DNA of 64,000 bases. Source: Diphasiastrum complanatum. Taxonomy: Eukaryota; Streptophyta; Lycopodiopsida; Lycopodiales; Lycopodiaceae. The notes below the pieces were generated by a model, which worked only from the letters and a program-made list of their open reading frames with translations, did no database searches and had not been told where the DNA came from. A program made the translations under genes and the position numbers. Within the stretch, counting starts at the first letter, position 1; each line of letters begins with the position of its first letter. The stretch covers positions 52,141,260-52,205,259 of the forward strand of contig CM055100.1 of the NCBI GenBank assembly GCA_029204225.1, written 5' to 3'. Shown in pieces: positions 57,500 through 64,000 of this stretch.

Positions 57500-58697
57500 A
57501 TTCATAACTGACATGACGGGAAGGTAGGATCTTAGTTGGTTGTTTCGGACAGTCTTTGAAACTATGTTTTTTGACACAGTTGGGACACTCAGCATGGTAC
57601 ATGGTCTTGACTGGACAATCAACCATGAAGTGGCCAGTTTCACCACAGATGAAACATATGGTATGCAATGGCCCTTGTATAACTGCATAGCCATCTTATA
57701 TGGCTAATGGTTATGGACTTTCTGGTGGGTATTCATGATAAGTCAAGGAATGTCCAGATGGTGACAGTTGTTCTTCATATCGTTGGACTGTATGTGCATG
57801 GATAGGTTGATATGAAGGACAAGCATCATCAGGATGTGTAGCCCAATAGTGTGGGCACCATATTGATTTTCATCTATAAGGTACTTGTGCAGTGTTTGGT
57901 TGACAAGACATACTGCTTTGGATAGACTTCAGGGTAGTTTGAAACTCATTGGTGAGTTTCTCCATCTGTAGTTGGTGTTGCTTATTAAACAACTCCAACT
58001 GGGATTTCCAAAGTTGATCTCGGGTGTCCTCGATCGGCTTTGACTCATGGACAGGAGCACGTGGTGCTCTCCTTTCTCTGGATTCATCAACATCTGATCC
58101 TTCATCTTCCTCCTTGATGGCATCAGACATAGCTAATTTGAGGCTCATATATTCGTCATTGGATTTAAGCTCGCGTCTAATCCATCTTGGAAGTCCGTTC
58201 GAAAACAGTTGGACCATAGCATCGGGGGATGTTTCGCCATACACATCACATGCATTCTCAAAGATTTGCAAAAATCTTTGAGGGTCCGCACTACCGTCAA
58301 ACTTAGGTAGATCTAACTTGGGTGTACGTCTCTCATGATGAGCATTGTGGGTAGCAGAAGCTCCATTCAGGTGTGTTTTGGCATGAAATGTTTCAACACC
58401 ATAAAAATGGGATCGTGCACGTGAGGACTCAACTCTATCAGATTCTTGTCCCTCGAATGGGTTTGTGGATGGCTCTTGGAGTTGGGACCGCCTTCGGTAG
58501 AACCTATGATGTCGGATTTGTTCAACTGTACGGGACCTTATCTCGTATGGATAATCTTCTGGGATTTCAAAATCGATATGTTGGTCCATTGTGTACTGTT
58601 GTGTGTTTTCTGGAGTTGGGTATGAGTTTCTGGTGTTTTTGGATTTTTTTAGGATTTTTGGTGTTTTTGGTTTTTTTATGGATTTTAAGGAAGTCAA
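57500..58697 (-). pseudogene. Gypsy E gag with CCHC zinc knuckle
   Basis: The frame from 58697 to 57870 encodes 275 residues. The stretch PKLDLPKFDGSADPQRFLQI (about 58330-58270) is the gag core start; an acidic, Arg-rich segment and a coiled coil (KSQLELFNKQHQLQMEKLTN) follow. After a stop at 57870, another frame carries CFICGETGHFMVDC (57657-57615) and a further Cys pair. Gag proteins assemble the virus-like particle that packages element RNA. Confidence 0.7.
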
Positions 58698-58934
58698 GGG
58701 GAAGATTCAGTATGAAAAAGGCTTTCTAACAATATGGGTTTTATTTTTTGGATTTTTTTTTGGTGTTCATGCCTTTGTTTTTTTTTTTTTCAGTCTCAAA
58801 GGTGTTGGAAAAATGGTGGTTCGGTCGAAATGGCAATCAGACATCTTGTTCGAAAGTTATGTGCTCTGGTGTGGATTTGGCCCGGTCAAGATGGGAGTTA
58901 CTTGCTCCGGTCAAGAATTGACATAAATGCCTCG

Positions 58935-59450
58935 GTCGAGAATTGATTGAAACGCTTCGGTTGAGATTTGGCGAGGAGCTTCAGTCGAGATTTCAGCTGG
59001 AGCTTCAGTCAAGATTTGACACGGAGGTTCGGTCGAGATTTTAGCGGGAGCTTCGGTCGAGATTTCAGCGGGAGCTTCAGTCGAGATTTCAATGGGAGCC
59101 TTGGTCGAGATTTCAGCGGACGCTTCGATCAAGATTTCAGCGGGACGCTCCAGTTGAGATTTTAGAGAAATGCCTCCGGTTGAGATTTCACAAATGGGCT
59201 CCGGTGGAGATTTGACACAGGCCTCCGGTTGAGATTTGACAAATGGGCTCCGGTTGAGATTTGATAGATGGCTCCGGTTGAGATTTGACAAATGGGCTCT
59301 GGTTGAGATTTGATAGATGGGCTTCGGTTGAGATTTGACAACGGCCTCCGGTTGAGATTTGACACAAGCATCCGGTGGAGATTTGACGCAGGCCTCCGGT
59401 TGAGATTTGACACAGGGCCTTCGGTTGAGATTTAAGTTGGGCCTCCAATT
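58935..59450. repeat. Minisatellite, 24-25 bp unit, about 21 copies
   Basis: Units follow GAGATTTGACACAGGCCTCC plus GGTT, with two sub-families: GAGATTTCAGCGGGAGCTTC plus GGTC (58935-59150) and GAGATTTGACAAATGGGCTC plus CGGTT (59160-59450). Unit lengths of 24 and 25 alternate, so the minus strand stays open in all three frames for long runs (S-Q-P-E, I-S-T-E and N-L-N-R repeats). Confidence 0.92.
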
Positions 59451-59740
59451 GAGAATGGAAGCGTGAGGGGACGGGAGAAGCATGAGCTTGGCATTGAAGA
59501 AAATCCAGGTCTATTAGGGCGTTTGCTAACAATAAGATAGCCAACGGATTTGCGAGTGTATTAGCCTGTGGATTTGGGCAATGATGTAGCCATTGATGTG
59601 GCTCTGTGCAGTTTACAAAAACTTTGATGTGTGGAAAGATTGGGAGTTTGTTTGCAGGGATCTGAACGGACAATGTTGCAGTTCTTATGGATTTAGAATG
59701 CATTGGAGTTGAAGTGGCAACGGCGCCAAATGTTGACAGG

Positions 59741-60790
59741 TCCCCTGCTCCAGAGGATCTGTTGGTTTTTTTTTTGCTTCTTCAGAACTGTTTCTGCCTG
59801 TTACCAGGCTTCATGGCATTCATTAGATGTGTTCTTGATATTACAATGCCCAAACCAGGCAGAATGGACGGATCGACGTTGTAGTATAATGTCCTGCCTA
59901 TCAGAGGACACTCAGGGTCATCTCTCTTAAAAGCACTCACATTCAAACAGAGATGCAAGCCATGAACATTTATTTGCAGATCAGTATGCAGCCCAAATGA
60001 ACATGCAATAGATTCTACAACTACCTACTCTAAAAACGAACTGAATCAGATCCTACACTTTACTAAACTGAGCTACACTTGCATTAATCCATAAAGCTGA
60101 AACAATAATTAATCTACAATATTTTAGAAGTCCAAGAATCAAGAACCAACCAGTCTTTTGACTCTTGGACATCCCAAGAACATCAAGAACTAGAATGTTG
60201 GAGGATATGCAAGATTTATACCACATTTCTAGCCTATTTAGTTTACTTGAATGTTGGTTCCTACATTAATCCACAAACAAGAAAAGAAAACTAATCCACT
60301 CTAGGAAAGCAACAAATCTAATCCACTCTACAATCCACAACCACACACAAAGGAGGGAAGGGCAAGATCATGAATGCATCACTCAAGAAACAAGCATGAT
60401 CAAGGAGCTCAATGGATGCACCAAACTTGTGAAGGCTCTTCTCATTTCAGCATGGAGTAGATACAATACACAAAAAGCTCCTCTTCACAAAGAGAGAGTC
60501 TCTTAAATAAGCAAGAGAGCTCCTTAGGTGGCATTCTAGTGGAATTTCCACATTTCACAAATTACAAGTGGAATAATGCTCTCCACTAGAGGTCACCATC
60601 AAAAGGTGGCTCACTCTACTTTCTTTAAGAGGGGTCTACTTGCATTTATTACTTTTGCCTATAAATACTTATTCCTACATGGTCATTCCATCTTTCGGGA
60701 TTCACCATGAGGCTTACACAGTTATGGCTTGTCATTACTAACTAGTATTCCTCGGCACTCATACTCGGCTTTCAGTTTTTGTTCGTCTCA
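59741..60790 (+). other. Non-coding; likely LTR-derived sequence
   Basis: Should contain the gypsy E 5' LTR (from 59731) and the 3' side of the copia fragment that follows. TATAAATA at about 60659 is the only signal noted; no boundaries resolved. Confidence 0.3.
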
Positions 60791-60812
60791 TCTCCTCAGA
60801 GACCTCCTCGGT

Positions 60813-62790
60813 CTAAGGTGAGAGGTGCTCTTGAGTTGCTCTGTCCGAGTATCTTGGGGATTCGTCAGAATCAGCCAACAGGACATCCATCTGGTGGACT
60901 TCAAGATCTGTCGCGGCTGCAAAGGAGAGGAGTAGGCGGATCGACGCATGTTTGACGACTGGGCTGAAGGTTTCTGAATAGTCCAGGTCTGGAATCTGAG
61001 AAAAGCCTTTGGCAACTAGCCTGGCCTTGTAACGATTTAGCCTTCCTTCAACGTCGTACTTTGTCTTGAATATCCATTTGCATGGAATCAGTTTTTGATC
61101 CTTTGGCAACTCAGTGAGTGTCCATGTTTGATTCTCCATAAGAGAATCGAATTCGATGTCCATCGCTGCTTTCCACTGGTCAGCATAAGGAGTAGACATC
61201 GCCTCAGAAACGGTGTTTAGTTCTTGCACAAAGTAGCAGGCCAGATCATCCATAAATTTGGATGGAGGCTGTCAAGACCTATTCGACCTTATGGGTTGAA
61301 CATCGGTCCTCTGATGTGGGTTTATTCGTTGAGGTTTTGACTCATCGTACAAGTCAGCGTCAAGATTCTGCAGTTGACTCTTTGGATCGGAATTGACTGG
61401 GATTGCTCAATCCCAGAGTCGAATTTATCAGCAGCTTTTCCTTTGTGGTCGATGAACTGGTCTTCCACAAAAATGACGTCTCTACTTGAATGCTTTAGAT
61501 TTGTTCTTCATGTAGTAGGTTGCAGTCCTTCGAGAGAAGTCGTCGATGAAGGTTAGGAAATAGAGAGCTCCCCCTGTGGAAGTAGTCTGCATCGGGCCAC
61601 AAATGTCGTTGTGTGCAAGGTCAAGCAAGCCCTTGGATGTATGAACTGAATTTGAGCTGAAGGGACTTCTAGCATGCTTGCTAATAATACAACTTTCGCA
61701 TGGACAAGTTGGCTTGCTGACTGAAGGCAAGTCTTGAACTAGACTCTGAGCTGACATTTGCTGAATACTGTTGTAGTAAAGATGGACAAGTCTGAAATGC
61801 CACAACATATCAGTTGATTCAGACGTGATTGTGTGAAGAGCTTGACTATTAGAAGAGTAGCAGTGGCTAAGTTTGTAAAGATAGCCGCTTCTTCTTCCAT
61901 AGGCTAGCACCTTCCGGGATTTGTCAAGAATTGTGCAGTCATCTGTATCGAATTCGACCCTCCGGCCTAAATCGGTGATTCTACTAACTGAGAGCAAATT
62001 CTTGGTTAGATTTGGAATGTGGAGAACGTTGACCTCACCTCTTTTGAATTCAACTCTTATTGTTCCTTCACCTTCGATTCAATGTCATGAGTTGTCTCCA
62101 AGTATCCAGACTGCATGTTGCTCTTCTTGTCAGTATAGCCTGTTTTTGTAGATTTCTTGGATCTAAACTTCTAATTTTTTGAATACAGAGCTTGGGGATC
62201 CAATCCTAAGCCTGAGAAGGATGCTGATCTGCTGATCTCCTCTTGTAGGAGTAGCTAAATTACTCTTGATAAAGTGAGGTGCTCATGGGTAGAAATTGTC
62301 ATTACCCAATTTTTGTAGGCTTCAAGTAGACTCGATAATAGTGTCATGAGTGCATCGGAATCTTCTATGACTGAGCCGGTTGCAGTCCTCTGCTCCATAA
62401 GATTATTGAAGGTGTTGAGGTGACTCGAAACACTATATGCTTCAGACATTATGAGGGTGAAGAATTTCTTTCTCAAATGGAGCTTGGATGTAACGTCTCT
62501 AATGTCGTAGAGAGTTGCTAGGATGTCCCATGCATCCTTAGCGGTATGAGCAGCACGTATGTGGCTGATATGAGTGTCCTTGATATTGAGGGTGATCATG
62601 GCAAATGCTTTGCCATCTCTCAGTCTCCACTTGGTGATGATAGCTGCATCACCTTCTAGTTTAAGCTCTGTGCCATCAACGATGTCCCACAGTCTTTGGC
62701 TAGAAGTATAACCTTCATCTTGAATTTTCAGAGATGGTAGTTATCTCCATCAAGTTTGTCAATGAGAGATGAACTGGATGATGGATCTAT
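60813..62790 (-). pseudogene. Ty1/copia D: gag, pre-integrase and start of RT, with deletions
   Basis: Gag: KLDGDNYHL near 62755, then HIRAAHTAKDAWDILATLY and a frame to 62255. Pre-integrase and integrase start: LGRRVEFDTDDCTI, LWHFRLVHLYYNSIQQM, CPCESCIISKHARSPF, LLDLAHNDICGPM, FLTFIDDFSRRT (61997-61482). The integrase catalytic core is missing; RT begins soon after: DQWKAAMDIEFDSLMENQTW, CKWIFKTKYDVEGRLNRYKA, GFSQIPDLDYSETFSPVVK, HQMDV (61200-60890). RT then breaks off before the YVDD motif. Frame changes separate all three parts. LTRs were not identified. Confidence 0.82.
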
Positions 62791-63023
62791 TCTGGTTGGA
62801 CTAGATCGTTGGTAGAAAAAAGCCAAACCGGGCAGAATGGATTGTGCCTGGCGCATTACATTGCGTAATGGATACTTTGAAAATTTCTACATGCTCATTA
62901 TGAAACATAATGAGAGGTTTGACTTTTTCCAACCACTCTGACGCTAATTTTTTTGAAAAAAATAGATGCCTATTCTGATTTTTAATTTGTTCAAAAAAGG
63001 AGTAGAATAGGCACAAAGTATTA

Positions 63024-63150
63024 GATAATGGCCATTGGGAGGGCCATTACCACAAATAATTGGGGACCCGAGTAGTGAGTGGCGCAGGCCACGAGCTCCT
63101 CGGGGACCAAATTATATGTGGTAATGGCCCAACCAATTGACCATTACCTG
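63024..63150. repeat. Imperfect palindrome (hairpin)
   Basis: GGGCCATTACCACAAATAAT (63041-63060) pairs with ATTATATGTGGTAATGGCCC (63111-63130). Pairing extends inward with GGGGACC and outward with AATGGCCATTGGG/CCAATTGACCATT, leaving a loop of about 32 bases. Confidence 0.85.
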
Positions 63151-63820
<670 letters not shown>

Positions 63821-64000
63821 TGTATATAACCTCTAGTAAACCTAAGTAACATGTTGCAGAAAAGAAAATAAAAGATTCAAAGATGCCCCTTCTAAGTTCG
63901 TAAAGCGCTTCAAATTTTTTGTGTGTGTATTTACTAATAACCTTAATTGCATAAACATGACAACTGTAACAACTTGAAACATTACAAGAACCTTACAAAT
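63821..64000 (+). other. Unassigned end of window
   Basis: Nothing recognised. Confidence 0.3.

Larger units (their letters stand above)
57100..59740 (-). mobile_element. Gypsy E: gag-bearing LTR element remnant with minisatellite leader
   Basis: From the right on the minus strand: an LTR end CCTGTCAACA at about 59731, a primer binding site TGGCGCCGTTGCC (59716-59728) of the kind known from plant Athila/Tat gypsy elements, a leader containing a 24-bp minisatellite, then gag and a CCHC knuckle. No protease, RT or integrase follows to 57100, so this is a truncated or non-autonomous gag-only element. LTR limits were not resolved. Confidence 0.6.

Noticed and set aside
58935-59450. Regular 24-bp repeats that resemble a CRISPR array
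   Set aside because: Units are contiguous without unique spacers, diverge gradually, and the host is a eukaryote.

Overview
The window is nuclear DNA of a land plant with a large, repeat-rich genome. Evidence: plant-type Ty3/gypsy, Ty1/copia, LINE and hAT transposons, GT-AG introns, very long (CT)n/(GA)n tracts, and one recognisable host gene whose introns reach 12-21 kb. The giant introns and the abundance of (CT)n suggest a fern or another large-genome non-flowering plant, but the sequence does not settle the lineage.

Backbone. The only host gene I can support is an EHD-type gene (EH-domain, dynamin-like membrane-remodelling ATPase) on the minus strand. Ten exons (54404-54488, 33633-33712, 32021-32089, 24634-24691, 24258-24319, 24052-24094, 23703-23764, 10995-11108, 10633-10735, 10348-10397) join in frame to give the first 242 codons, from the start codon through the EF-hand and into the GTPase-like domain (P-loop and the segment after it). 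The remaining exons are not in the window and should lie to the left of position 1. Nearly everything between 1 and 54403 is therefore intron, and almost all of it is transposon.

Layout. 1-3502: gypsy chromovirus (family A, copy 1) with its 3' LTR. 3503-7497: broken hAT element (hAT-1, minus). 8330-8780: hAT-type MITE. 10348-11108: EHD exons 8-10. 11994-13540: hAT-2 fragment (plus). 14051-15045: three units of a 362-bp satellite. 15437-19100: CACGTGG-rich repeats and (CT)n tracts flanking a LINE that lost its reverse transcriptase core. 19840-22469: MITE, tandem duplications, possible solo LTR. 23703-24691: EHD exons 4-7. 25242-29048: a complete small LTR element with target duplication whose interior is an antisense, intron-containing hAT transposase gene. 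30024-30745: hAT-like MITE. 32021-33712: EHD exons 2-3. 34430-35943: rearranged gypsy fragment. 39797-52804: gypsy B, split by a copia element (42115-49566), itself split by gypsy A copy 2 (44547-49480). 54404-54488: EHD exon 1. 56-64 kb, upstream of EHD: copia and gypsy gag fragments, a 24-bp minisatellite, a broken copia element, and a (CT)n-cored inverted-repeat structure.

The most notable items are the EHD gene stretched over more than 44 kb by transposons, the LTR element that appears to have captured a hAT transposase, the three-level nest inside EHD intron 1, and a group of short elements sharing CATAG termini with the local hAT transposon. All exon and element boundaries were read by eye; homology claims rest on recognised motifs, not on searches.
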